A DNA stretch of 32,137 bases, taken from NCBI GenBank assembly GCA_019347945.1, contig JAHWKK010000033.1, positions 1 through 32,137 of the forward strand, written 5' to 3'. Made by a program: the position numbers and the translations under genes. Of this stretch, positions 9,201-15,498 are shown one piece after another. Numbering within the stretch: the stretch's first letter is position 1; every line of letters starts with the position of its first letter. This stretch comes from Acidobacteriota bacterium (GTDB taxonomy: Bacteria > Acidobacteriota > Thermoanaerobaculia > Gp7-AA8 > JAHWKK01). The notes beneath the pieces were generated by a model. The model was given only the letters and a program-made list of their open reading frames with translations, was not told the DNA's origin and did no database searches.

Positions 9201-9505
9201 ATCCCTGCTCGTTTGGCCGCCGTGTGGAATCGCGGCGCACCGTACACGCCATTCACCTCGATCAGCGCCGCCGCCGGCAGTCCTCGGGCAGCCGCATGCT
9301 CGATCAGATCCTCCGGAAGCGACGCCCCTTCGAGGAACGAGAAGGCCGACTGCATTCGCAGTTCGACGTAGTCGCGAGGACTGCCGCGATGCGCCCGCGG
9401 CTTCCACGCGCGCTGGCGCAGCCCCTCCTTCCTCGCACCGGACGAGGCCGTCGGCAGTTTGCCTCCGAGGGTTCGGGATGGTGGTGTTGATGAGCTCTGG
9501 CGCAT
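6212..9505 (-). CDS. dnaE2: error-prone DNA polymerase III alpha subunit DnaE2
   Basis: C-family polymerase that performs SOS-associated mutagenic translesion synthesis together with ImuA and ImuB. The 1097 residues run as PHP domain (about 45-250), polymerase core and a C-terminal OB fold (about 985-1060). Catalytic aspartates lie in PDIDLD (442-447), preceded by GRGSAANSAVCYALS (403-417). The PHP domain has lost its first metal-binding motif: the expected HxH region reads ELRMQSAFSFL. The end DFH matches the usual DnaE2 C terminus. The ATG at 9505 has no Shine-Dalgarno because array E begins seven bases upstream, so a later start near residue 45 is conceivable. It is the last gene of the imu cassette and converges on the DUF3108 gene. 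Confidence 0.95.
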   Translation of the reverse strand: MRQSSSTPPSRTLGGKLPTASSGARKEGLRQRAWKPRAHRGSPRDYVELRMQSAFSFLEGASLPEDLIEHAAARGLPAAALIEVNGVYGAPRFHTAAKRAGIRALVGADLVLNETNPLGSLRLVSPGERSAAGEARLSLLVRRREGYRNLCRLITEGALANEKGEARFDLEMIERYASGLHCLTGGSDGIVARTLRHGGIGAASDLIGKLKAIFSDHVHVELQRHHLREQEHRNQALIDIARNHRLQVVATNAVRFAAPGDRELADVLSCIRHGTNLDAAGTLLEENAGRHVRSAAEMCTLFSDLPHAIDASIELASELDFTLANLGYRFPDYPLPPGETAMSYLRQITWNGARARFRPLTVKAQAQIDRELTMIEKLDLAGYFLIVWDIVQFCLRENILVQGRGSAANSAVCYALSITAVDPVKMELLFERFLSEERGEWPDIDLDLPSGDQRERAIQYVYDRYGERGAAMTANVITYRERSAAREVGKALGFSPEQIDRFAKQVGRWTFGEIRETVTGLEKELQSAGLDPDDGRVRHLIGLWQRIQNLPRHLGQHSGGMVMTSGRLDEVVPLEPASMPGRVVIQWDKDDCADLGIIKVDLLGLGMLAALERAIPIIRENEKTEVDLAHLPQDDPLVYRMLNEADTVGVFQVESRAQMASLPRNRPEKFYDLVIQVAIIRPGPIVGGMVHPFFDRRQGKREVEYPHPSLEPILKRTLGVPLFQEQLLRIAMVAAGFSGGEAEELRRAMGFKRSVEKMQLIEMKLRSGMEANGITGKAQDQIVQSITSFALYGFPESHAASFALIAYASAYIRAHHPAAFLIGMLNSWPMGFYHPATLIKDAQRHGVSVLPVDVNRSGWECSWEEGSVRLGMRYVNGLREQVGRRIEQARANGDFESIEDLEMRCRTGQDQLTRLAWAGALSGFGQTRRSALWQVARVAREAGVLFEKSDRSLRASPLSEMSALEETVADYHATQLTTGPHLMEHLRSSLKSQRVLSAAELLREPGGKRVRTAGAVIVRQRPATGKGFVFLTLEDETGMAQAIVNPSLFRDNRSTIVTSPGLIVEGILQKEGGQPSLRAERFWPVLDFARIDSHDFH

Positions 9506-9512
9506 TTGAAGA

Positions 9513-9547
9513 AGGGATCAGGGATCAGGGATCAGGGATCAGGGATC
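9513..9547. repeat. heptamer array E, 5 perfect AGGGATC units
   Basis: Five identical tandem 7-bp units, left arm of the pair around the first IVP gene. It supplies the last codon and the TGA stop of that gene and ends seven bases before the dnaE2 start. Its unit differs from the CAGGA[AT] units elsewhere but matches its partner array F. Confidence 0.92.
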
Positions 9548-9946
9548 AGGTTGTGAGACGAGGAGAACCCGTCGTTGTCGATTCACGAGTGCGTCGCTTT
9601 CGAGACTCTCGCGAAGTCCGATGAGCATCCTGCCGATTTCTCGTATTTTCTCGGTCAGTACCTCCGCGATCTGAGCAGGCAGATACACTAGATGTTGTGA
9701 AAGTAAAATCTGCGTTTCGATCTCTGCCAGCGACCCGGAGGCAATTGATATAAATCTCAGATATTCTTTGCGGCTGCGACGGCCATTGCCTTCGGCGATA
9801 TTGCTTGGAATCGAAATGGCCGAGCGTCGGATCTGGGCCGTCAGTCCGTAGCACTCTTCCTGTGGGAAAATCGACGTAGCTTTATAGGTCTCGACAACGA
9901 GATCCATCGACTTCTGCCAGACTTTCAGTTCCTTGAATCGACCCAT
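9539..9946 (-). CDS. 23S rRNA IVP-type four-helix-bundle protein (copy 1)
   Basis: 135 residues of the S23/IVP family (TIGR02436-like), small all-helical proteins first known from intervening sequences in 23S rRNA and structurally related to the Avd protein of diversity-generating retroelements; their biochemical function is unknown. The family signature IRRSAISIPSNIAEG is at residues 39-53, with the N-terminal FKELKVWQKSMDLV and a C-terminal REIGRMLIGLRESL helix. The ATG at 9946 has an excellent AAAGGAGAAG at 9951-9960. The TGA stop falls inside array E. It sits between imuB and dnaE2 and is bracketed by inverted heptamer arrays E and F. Base composition looks visibly lower in GC than imuB and dnaE2, consistent with acquisition. 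Confidence 0.9.
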   Translation of the reverse strand: MGRFKELKVWQKSMDLVVETYKATSIFPQEECYGLTAQIRRSAISIPSNIAEGNGRRSRKEYLRFISIASGSLAEIETQILLSQHLVYLPAQIAEVLTEKIREIGRMLIGLRESLESDALVNRQRRVLLVSQPDP

Positions 9947-9975
9947 TTTCTTCTCCTTTCGGTTATTTGCTTTGC

Positions 9976-10031
9976 TGATCCCTGATCCCTGATCCCTGAT
10001 CCCTGATCCCTGATCCCTGATCTCTGATCCC
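9976..10031. repeat. heptamer array F, 8 units TGATCCC
   Basis: Six perfect units, one TGATCTC, then one more perfect unit. It is the right arm for the first IVP gene and ends six bases from the imuB stop. Its unit is the reverse complement of array E's GGGATCA, a variant used by no other pair in the window. Confidence 0.92.
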
Positions 10032-10037
10032 TGCCTC

Positions 10038-11558
10038 TCAGTCATACATCCCGTCGGCAAACCATTTCTCCTTTGTCGAGTCGTAATAGATCCGGTAGAG
10101 CCCGCCGCGTGCGAGCTCGACGTCCCAGTAACTTCGCTCCACCGGATGGTCCGACCACCACCCTTCTTCCAGACGCCACGGTCCCGAAGCCACCCGAACC
10201 GCTCCCTCGATGCGCGACTCCTTCGAGTCGAGCGGGCGAAGTCGCACGGGGCGGGTCTCCCGAGAGGTGTCGAGCTCGAGGATCACCTCGAGCTCGACGG
10301 GAGGGCGGATCGTCCGGACGGTGAGGAGTCCCCGGTGCGGTGCCGGATCCCGCCGGTTCATCGGAGGAGGGGGAGGGTCGAAGGCGACGAGATTGAATCG
10401 TTCGGGAGACCGGCTGTCGACCGTTCGTGGCGAGCCGACCCGCTCGCGGCTGACCATTGAGCTGAGCCGCGCAATCGTCGTTGCGATCCTGTCGGGCGAC
10501 ATCGCGGGCGGACCGAAAAGCGACATCTGCGCGGTCCGAGGCCGGTCCGGATGTGCCGTGAAGAGGAAGCCGGTGACCGGCGCCCCCGGCGGTGTCGCTT
10601 CGAGCTCGAGCCTGACGAAGGTCAGCAGCGTTTTGACCTCTCGAGTCGGAGTCGGCAGCCGGATCGTTCGATCGTGAAAGCCGTCGGGCTCGAGGCGGAG
10701 CGACACCTCGAGAATCCTGCAGGAAAACCCGAGCGACTCCATCCGGCGGCAGAGCCGGTCGAGCGCCGCATTCGCGACGAAGAGAAACGGCTCGAGAGCC
10801 ACCAGCGGCCACTCCAGATCCATCCCCTCGCTGAACTCCGGCGGCGGCACGCGCGGAATGATCGGAGTCGGATCGAATCCTCGTGCGGAACAATGAAGCT
10901 GCCGGCCGGTCTCGCCCAGCCGCGTCGCCACTTCCGCTTCCGAAAGATTCGCGAGCTCTCCGATCGAACGGATCCCCCATCGGTCGAGCGTCCGTCCGAT
11001 CTCGAGCCCGGGATCGAGACGCTCGATCGGAAGCGGCGCCAGGAACTTCATCTCGTCTCCCGGCTCGACGATCGTCGGAGACTCCGGAAGCTCGGCCGCG
11101 ATCCGTGCCGCGAGCTTGCTCGCTGCGATTCCGACCCGCGCGCGGAGCCCTTCCCGTTCCGCCTCGTGCAAAGCCGAGGAGGCGAGCGCGCGCTCCGGAT
11201 GATCCGAACCCGCGTAGTGCCGCTCGAGCCCCGAGATTTCCATGTAAGCCACTCCCGCCGCGCCGTCCTCGACACGGGGAGAAAGACGGGCCGCGACATC
11301 GAGAAGCGCTTCCTGCGCTGCTTTCTCGCAGTCGGCGTCGCGCCCTCGTGCGATGAGGCCGGGGACGATCGCACGCCCCTGGGGAAGCGTCATCCCGGCG
11401 CGCACCCCGAGCACGCGCGCCCGCTTCGAGGCGGCCGCGATGAAAGCGCGCGATCCATTCCCCTCGACGATGGCAACCGTTTCGGTCGCGAGCTCCGGCT
11501 CGCTTCGCAGCCGGGCAGCGAGAGGAAAGAGCGGAACGTAGAAGCAGGCGATTCGCAT
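10038..11558 (-). CDS. imuB: ImuB, catalytically inactive Y-family polymerase-like adaptor
   Basis: ImuB acts as the hub of the DnaE2 mutasome, tethering it to the beta clamp. The 506-residue protein has a Y-family fold at the N terminus (CFYVPLFPLAARL, residues 5-17; AYMEISGLE, 104-112) but lacks the acidic catalytic residues of active DinB/UmuC enzymes, as expected for ImuB. A clamp-binding motif QMSLFG is at 344-349. The C-terminal part (about 370-506) is a proline- and arginine-rich linker plus a tail ending near WDVELARGGLYRIYYD. The ATG at 11558 has no Shine-Dalgarno: array G begins seven bases upstream. It lies between the two IVP genes within the imu cassette. Confidence 0.93.
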   Translation of the reverse strand: MRIACFYVPLFPLAARLRSEPELATETVAIVEGNGSRAFIAAASKRARVLGVRAGMTLPQGRAIVPGLIARGRDADCEKAAQEALLDVAARLSPRVEDGAAGVAYMEISGLERHYAGSDHPERALASSALHEAEREGLRARVGIAASKLAARIAAELPESPTIVEPGDEMKFLAPLPIERLDPGLEIGRTLDRWGIRSIGELANLSEAEVATRLGETGRQLHCSARGFDPTPIIPRVPPPEFSEGMDLEWPLVALEPFLFVANAALDRLCRRMESLGFSCRILEVSLRLEPDGFHDRTIRLPTPTREVKTLLTFVRLELEATPPGAPVTGFLFTAHPDRPRTAQMSLFGPPAMSPDRIATTIARLSSMVSRERVGSPRTVDSRSPERFNLVAFDPPPPPMNRRDPAPHRGLLTVRTIRPPVELEVILELDTSRETRPVRLRPLDSKESRIEGAVRVASGPWRLEEGWWSDHPVERSYWDVELARGGLYRIYYDSTKEKWFADGMYD

Positions 11559-11565
11559 GGTTGAG

Positions 11566-11607
11566 CAGGAGCCAGGATTCAGGAGCCAGGATTCAGGAAC
11601 CAGGATT
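11566..11607. repeat. heptamer array G, 6 units CAGGANN
   Basis: Units CAGGAGC, CAGGATT, CAGGAGC, CAGGATT, CAGGAAC, CAGGATT: a 14-bp higher-order alternation. It is the left arm for the second IVP gene, contributes that gene's stop codon, and begins seven bases from the imuB start. Confidence 0.9.
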
Positions 11608-12134
11608 CAGATTCCGGCGCCAGAGTTAGGTTGAAGTGATTTCCGGAGGCCGTTAAGCATTCGGCCTATTTCACGACAACATTCCATGGCGGGCTCGAGA
11701 TCGGGATCTGGCAGATAGTTCAATCGCGAAGCCAGAATCATTTGAGTTTCGAGCTCGGCGAGTGACCCAAGTGCGATTGATAAATGATTCAGGTATGCCC
11801 CGGTCGAAGATCGCGCATGACCTTCTGCAATGTTTGAAGGAATCGATATCACCGAACGTCGAATCTGAGCTGTCAGTCCGAAAACTTCCTCGCGGGGCAT
11901 TCCTTCAGTCAAGTGATAGATCTCGACTACGAGATCCATCGCTCTTTTCCAAACGCGCAGATGTTTGAAGCTCTTGATTTTTTTCGGATCAAATCCAGCA
12001 TCCCTCACATCTTGCACTCCATTCCAATGCTGGTTCATGAATCTCCACGTCTGATTTCCATCCACACCACGACATTCGATCGTTGTTTCATCGAATCGTG
12101 AATCCTGAGTGTCTTTTGCTGAAGGCCTCACCAT
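11607..12134 (-). CDS. 23S rRNA IVP-type four-helix-bundle protein (copy 2)
   Basis: 175 residues, same family as copy 1 and recognisably similar to it but not a recent duplicate. The core is at residues 54-170, with SFKHLRVWKRAMDLV, the signature IRRSVISIPSNIAEG (91-105), and CREIGRMLNGLRKSL (153-167). The first 53 residues have no counterpart in copy 1. ATG at 12134 is chosen because AAAGGT precedes it; ATG at residue 33 is a possible later start. The frame is open further upstream into imuA antisense-frame sequence, which I do not consider coding. The TGA stop lies in array G. The gene is flanked by arrays G and H and placed between imuA and imuB. Function unknown. Confidence 0.87.
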   Translation of the reverse strand: MVRPSAKDTQDSRFDETTIECRGVDGNQTWRFMNQHWNGVQDVRDAGFDPKKIKSFKHLRVWKRAMDLVVEIYHLTEGMPREEVFGLTAQIRRSVISIPSNIAEGHARSSTGAYLNHLSIALGSLAELETQMILASRLNYLPDPDLEPAMECCREIGRMLNGLRKSLQPNSGAGI

Positions 12135-12149
12135 TTGATTACCTTTCTG

Positions 12150-12198
12150 AATCCTGGTTCCTGAATCCTGGTTCCTGAATCCTGGCTCCTGAATCCTC
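12150..12198. repeat. heptamer array H, about 7 units NNTCCTG
   Basis: On the minus strand the units alternate CAGGATT with CAGGARC, the same 14-bp higher-order pattern as array G. The last unit is AATCCTC, and the array runs into the imuA stop codon. Confidence 0.9.
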
Positions 12199-12988
12199 AT
12201 ATCCTCATCCGCAGCGACATTGCCGCGGACTGCGTCGTCGTTCGTGTCCGATGCTTCGCCAGATGCAGCCGGGAGCCGATCCCCGTCAGAAGCGAGGGCC
12301 CCGAGCCCCGCCGGTGCCAGAAGACCCGCTCCTGACGAGTCATCAGCGAGGCTTCTTTTCCAAGATTGCAGGCCGGCCACGGCGCCGAGACGAGGAGGAT
12401 GCCACCGGTCGAGGAGGCAGCGCGCGAAAGTCGGAGCCACGCGGCATCGACCGGCCGCCGTCCGCGCAACCGGGTTCCGAGCTCCAGCACGACCAGAGGA
12501 AAGCCCGTCGTCAGCAGAAGCTCCGCCGCATTCACCGCATCGAGAACCCTCTCCGGACGCACCCACAGCAGGCGCTCGAGATCAACCCCCCCATCCTCGG
12601 CGTTTTTCGGATCGAGCGCATCCCCATGATCGACCAGAGCGACGTTCTCCCCCGAGGAGGTGATCGAAGCGAGCGCCGCGATGACGAGCGAGAATCGCCC
12701 GGAAGACCGATGGCCGTGAACCTCGGTCATCGATCCCCGCGGGAAACCGTGGAGAAGCGTGTCGAGCGAACGGATCGAGGAATGCTGCACCCCCGCTTCC
12801 CGCCGCTCCGTCGCCCGGACCAGATCCCTTCCGGTCATGAGCCTCCGCGCCAGCCCCTCCTCGAGATCAAGCCGCGCGAGCGGACCCCCGGAATCCCCTT
12901 TACTTTCCGTCACCGGTTCGACGGGGGCGGGTCGCAGAGCCCGGGGACGGTTCCAGTCGACGTCGAAAAGTAGAGCCTGAGAAGCCAT
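12197..12988 (-). CDS. imuA: ImuA-like RecA-fold protein of the mutagenesis cassette
   Basis: 263 residues with a RecA/SulA-like core. LDTLLHGFPRGSMTEVHG (residues 75-92) corresponds to the segment before the P-loop, and GHRSSGRFS (92-100) takes the Walker A position with arginine where lysine is usual. A Walker B-like LVVLELGTRL follows near 165. ImuA proteins interact with ImuB and are needed for DnaE2-dependent mutagenesis; position as first gene of an imuA-imuB-dnaE2 set supports the call. The last residues (RMRI) and stop are drawn from the edge of heptamer array H, so the C-terminal tail may have been altered by the insertion. ATG at 12988 has GGGGAG five bases upstream. Confidence 0.85.
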   Translation of the reverse strand: MASQALLFDVDWNRPRALRPAPVEPVTESKGDSGGPLARLDLEEGLARRLMTGRDLVRATERREAGVQHSSIRSLDTLLHGFPRGSMTEVHGHRSSGRFSLVIAALASITSSGENVALVDHGDALDPKNAEDGGVDLERLLWVRPERVLDAVNAAELLLTTGFPLVVLELGTRLRGRRPVDAAWLRLSRAASSTGGILLVSAPWPACNLGKEASLMTRQERVFWHRRGSGPSLLTGIGSRLHLAKHRTRTTTQSAAMSLRMRI

Positions 12989-12999
12989 GACGTCTCCCC

Positions 13000-13028
13000 A
13001 ATATAGGCGGTAATGAGGCGTAAATCAA
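13000..13028 (-). promoter_or_regulatory. candidate sigma70-type promoter of the imu cassette
   Basis: On the minus strand, TTGATT (13028-13023), a 17-bp spacer, then TATATT (13005-13000). The spacer holds near-direct repeats TTACGCC and TTACCGCC. The -10 ends 11 bases before the imuA ATG, leaving almost no leader. No recognisable LexA box of the Gram-positive or proteobacterial type was seen, so SOS control is not demonstrated. Confidence 0.5.
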
Positions 13029-13078
13029 GCTTTCTGAATTCTTCACCACTTGGATTACGGAAATTCCTTAACCTGAAA

Positions 13079-13095
13079 TCATGATACCATCATGA
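13079..13095. promoter_or_regulatory. palindromic operator over the antitoxin promoter
   Basis: TCATGAT-ACC-ATCATGA is a perfect 7-bp inverted repeat ending one base before the antitoxin ATG. It overlaps TACCAT (13085-13090), which sits exactly six bases before ATG and could be the -10 of a leaderless promoter. Antitoxins of this class usually repress their own operon by binding such palindromes. Confidence 0.65.
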
Positions 13096-13096
13096 C

Positions 13097-13342
13097 ATGA
13101 GGAAAAAGGTCAGCACGGTCATCGAGGAGAGCTTGTTTCGGCGTACGAAAGTCGAAGCGCTCCGTCAGGAGGTCCAGATCAGCGATGTCATCACGGATGC
13201 TCTCGAAGCCTATCTCGATCAAAGGGGAAGCCCTCGCGGACCGGGAGGTATCGTGGCTCAGTCCTGGAGATCCATTCCGCTCGCTCGATCGCTCGTCGAG
13301 ATGATCATGGATGAGGAGGAATACGATTCCGACACTCGATGA
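13097..13342 (+). CDS. VapB-like antitoxin
   Basis: 81 residues with a short N-terminal strand-like segment (KKVSTVIEESLFRRTK) followed by helices (ISDVITDALEAYLDQ), compatible with a ribbon-helix-helix DNA-binding domain. The C-terminal half (about 45-81) is acidic near its end (MDEEEYDSD), typical of a toxin-neutralising tail. It overlaps the PIN-domain gene by 32 bases and has a palindromic operator at its start. No Shine-Dalgarno is visible. The family is inferred from size, domain pattern and context rather than from a strong signature. Confidence 0.7.
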   Translation: MRKKVSTVIEESLFRRTKVEALRQEVQISDVITDALEAYLDQRGSPRGPGGIVAQSWRSIPLARSLVEMIMDEEEYDSDTR

Positions 13343-13829
13343 GATCCCGAACGGATCGCGAATCTTCATCGATGCATCCATTTTCATCTATCACTTCACG
13401 GGGGTCTCGAAGGAGTGCCGGCGACTTCTCGAGCGATGTGAACAGGGTGGGCTGGAAGGCATCGTTTCGGTGACCCTGCTCGCCGAAGTATCGCATCGAC
13501 TGATGATGATCGAAGCAGTTTCGAAAAAGCTGGTCGAACCCGGCAATGTTGCGCAGAAGCTTCGATCGAAGCCGTCCCTCGTCCGGAAGCTCGGCTCATA
13601 TCAGGAGCAGATCGACAGGATTCCCCTCATGGGGATCGAGGTCAGGCCGGTCGATCTGGCAACGCTGCATCGATCGAGAACGGGGCGTGAGTCGTTCGGA
13701 CTCCTCACGAACGACTCGATCGTTCTCGCATCTCTCGAGGAGGTCGAAGCCGATGGGCTCGCGACCGGTGATCAGGACTTCCTGCGGGTCCGCGGTCTGA
13801 AAGTTTTCCATCCGAACAATCTCGGGTGA
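13311..13829 (+). CDS. VapC-like PIN-domain ribonuclease toxin
   Basis: 172 residues of the PIN fold, Mg-dependent RNases that cleave tRNA, rRNA or mRNA and are held inactive by the cognate antitoxin. Acidic active-site candidates are D21 (IFIDASIFIYHF), E59 (LLAEVSHR), D135 (LLTNDSIVLA), and D154/D156 (ATGDQDF). It is longer than the usual 130-140 residue VapC, with a helical segment around 70-105. The ATG at 13311 lies inside the antitoxin gene, indicating translational coupling. It converges on the ECF sigma gene. Confidence 0.85.
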   Translation: MRRNTIPTLDEIPNGSRIFIDASIFIYHFTGVSKECRRLLERCEQGGLEGIVSVTLLAEVSHRLMMIEAVSKKLVEPGNVAQKLRSKPSLVRKLGSYQEQIDRIPLMGIEVRPVDLATLHRSRTGRESFGLLTNDSIVLASLEEVEADGLATGDQDFLRVRGLKVFHPNNLG

Positions 13830-13832
13830 TTC

Positions 13833-13862
13833 CGGGTCAGCTGTACGACTACGCCGGACCCG
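13833..13862. terminator. possible bidirectional terminator hairpin
   Basis: CGGGTC (13833-13838) pairs with GACCCG (13857-13862) in the 33-bp gap between the convergent toxin and sigma-factor genes. There is no T-run on either side, so intrinsic termination is only suggested by position. Confidence 0.35.
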
Positions 13863-15152
13863 TCAGTTCGCCGGTTCCCGCTCTCCCGTTCTGCACTCTT
13901 CCAGCCGTTTTTCGAGATAGCGCCTCTCCGCCGGGCTGGTCACCAGCTCGATTGCCCGGGCGTAGGCGGCGGATGCTTCGTCGAATCGGCCGAGTCTGCG
14001 GAGGAGGTCCGCTTTCGACGCGGGGAGAAGGTGGTAGTTCCGGAGTGCGCCGCTCTCTTCGATCCGTGCGATCCAATCGAGCGAGCTCACCGGATCGGAA
14101 GCCATCGCGCTCGCCACCGCGGCGTTGAGCTCGACCACGGGGTTCCGGATGTAGCGGGGGAGGGCACGGTAGAGCAGCGCGATCTGCTTCCAGTCCGTCT
14201 CTGCGGCGTTCGGAGCCGTGCCGTGCAACGCTGCGATCGCGGCCTGGATCTGATACGGCCCCGGAGCAGCGACCGCGAGCGCCTCGTCGAGAATTCTGGT
14301 TCCCTCGTCGATCCGGCTCCGGTCCCACGCCTCGCGATCCTGATCCTCGAGCGGAACGAGATCGCCATCCTCCGAGATCCTCGCGGCCCGTCGCGCATCG
14401 GTCAGCAGAAGGAGCGCGAGCAGGCCCTTCGCCTCCGCCGACTCCGGCATCAGCTCGACGGCGAGTCGCGCGAGCCGGATCGCTTCTGCGACCAGATCCG
14501 GCCGGATCAGCGACACCGCCTCGGTCGATGCGTAACCTTCGTTGAAGATCAGGTAGATGACCGAGAGGACGGTGTCGATCCGTTCATCGAGTTTGTGACG
14601 CGGCGGGATCTCGAATGGGATGCCCGCCTCCCGGATCTTTTTCTTCGCGCGGACGATCCGCTGCGCGGTGGTCGGTTCCGGCTCGACGAAGGCGCGGGCA
14701 ATCTCGCGCGTGGTGAGTCCTACGAGGGTGCGGAGGGCGAGTGCGGAGCTGGCTTCGGGGGAGAGGGAGGGATGACAGCAGACGAAGAGCAGCCGCAGAC
14801 GATCGTCCTCGATTGCCGGGGGATCGGCGAAGGTGTCATACGCGGCGGCTTCGAGATCATCGGGCAGAGCAGCGCTTCGATCCCGCCGCATGCGGTCGAT
14901 GGCGATGCGGCGCGAAACGGTGTTGAGCCATGCCCCTGGGTTGTCGGGGATGCCGTCGCGCTCCCACGACGCGAGCGCACGTGCCGTCGCCTCCTGCAGA
15001 GCATCCTCAGCAGTGTCTAGATCACCGGTCATCCGAACGAGGCCGGCGAGGACACGCCGGCCATCGGATCGGAAGACTTTTTCGACGATTCGCGCGAGGT
15101 GCAAGCGATCAGGCCCCCGCTCCGAGCGGGCGGATCTCCACAGCGCCCTCAT
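13863..15152 (-). CDS. ECF42-type RNA polymerase sigma factor with C-terminal extension
   Basis: 429 residues from ATG 15152, or 413 from TTG 15104, which lies four bases after the stop of the upstream gene; the latter avoids a 44-base overlap. Sigma2 is recognisable at about 45-95 (AEDALQEATARAL, PGAWLNTVSRRIAIDRMRRDR) and sigma4 at about 125-185. A long C-terminal helical extension (about 190-429) includes VIYLIFNEGY and a TPR-like end (LGRFDEASAAYARAIEL). This architecture plus a DGPF/YCII-domain gene directly upstream is diagnostic of group ECF42, which has no anti-sigma factor and is thought to be controlled through the extension. The pair is a probable two-gene operon. Confidence 0.9.
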   Translation of the reverse strand: MRALWRSARSERGPDRLHLARIVEKVFRSDGRRVLAGLVRMTGDLDTAEDALQEATARALASWERDGIPDNPGAWLNTVSRRIAIDRMRRDRSAALPDDLEAAAYDTFADPPAIEDDRLRLLFVCCHPSLSPEASSALALRTLVGLTTREIARAFVEPEPTTAQRIVRAKKKIREAGIPFEIPPRHKLDERIDTVLSVIYLIFNEGYASTEAVSLIRPDLVAEAIRLARLAVELMPESAEAKGLLALLLLTDARRAARISEDGDLVPLEDQDREAWDRSRIDEGTRILDEALAVAAPGPYQIQAAIAALHGTAPNAAETDWKQIALLYRALPRYIRNPVVELNAAVASAMASDPVSSLDWIARIEESGALRNYHLLPASKADLLRRLGRFDEASAAYARAIELVTSPAERRYLEKRLEECRTGEREPAN

Positions 15153-15459
15153 GCATGCCGGGCATCTTCTCCGCCCATTCGATCGCCTGTTCCAGATTGT
15201 CGACCTCGATGACGTAGTAGCCGCCGAGCTGCTCGCGGGTCTCGGCGAACGGGCCGTCGACCGTGCGCGCTTTCCCGCCGGAGAAGCGGACGGTGGTGGC
15301 GGTCGAGGTCGGCTTTAGCTCCGCACCGCCGCGCATTGCCCCGGCCTTGTCGAGCGCCTCGCCGTAGCTCGTGTGCTCCGCGTAGATCTTCTCCATCTCT
15401 TCGCTGCTCATCGATTCCCAGCCGCTCTCGTCGCCGTAGATCAGAAGGATGTATTTCAT
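15109..15459 (-). CDS. DGPF (YCII-related) domain protein partnered with ECF42
   Basis: 116 residues of the YCII/DGPF family with the defining motif VDGPFAETREQLGGYYVIE and the N-terminal MKYILLIYGDE strand. These small proteins are the principal targets and constant neighbours of ECF42 sigma factors; their molecular role is not known. ATG 15459 is preferred over the longer open frame because GAGAGGAG lies seven bases upstream and homology starts there. The stop is followed four bases later by a TTG that may start the sigma gene. Confidence 0.9.
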   Translation of the reverse strand: MKYILLIYGDESGWESMSSEEMEKIYAEHTSYGEALDKAGAMRGGAELKPTSTATTVRFSGGKARTVDGPFAETREQLGGYYVIEVDNLEQAIEWAEKMPGMHEGAVEIRPLGAGA

Positions 15460-15498
15460 GATGAATCTCCTCTCGTCATTTTGTACTACTACGGGATT

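Noticed and set aside
9513-10031. CRISPR array
   Set aside because: The 7-bp units are directly tandem without spacers, and no cas genes are present.
12135-12566. N-terminal extension of the second IVP gene into imuA
   Set aside because: The extra residues are the out-of-frame shadow of imuA and heptamer array H; a good ribosome-binding site precedes ATG 12134.
12989-13078. LexA box upstream of imuA
   Set aside because: No GAAC-N4-GTTC or CTGT-N8-ACAG type site was found; the LexA motif of this lineage is unknown to me.
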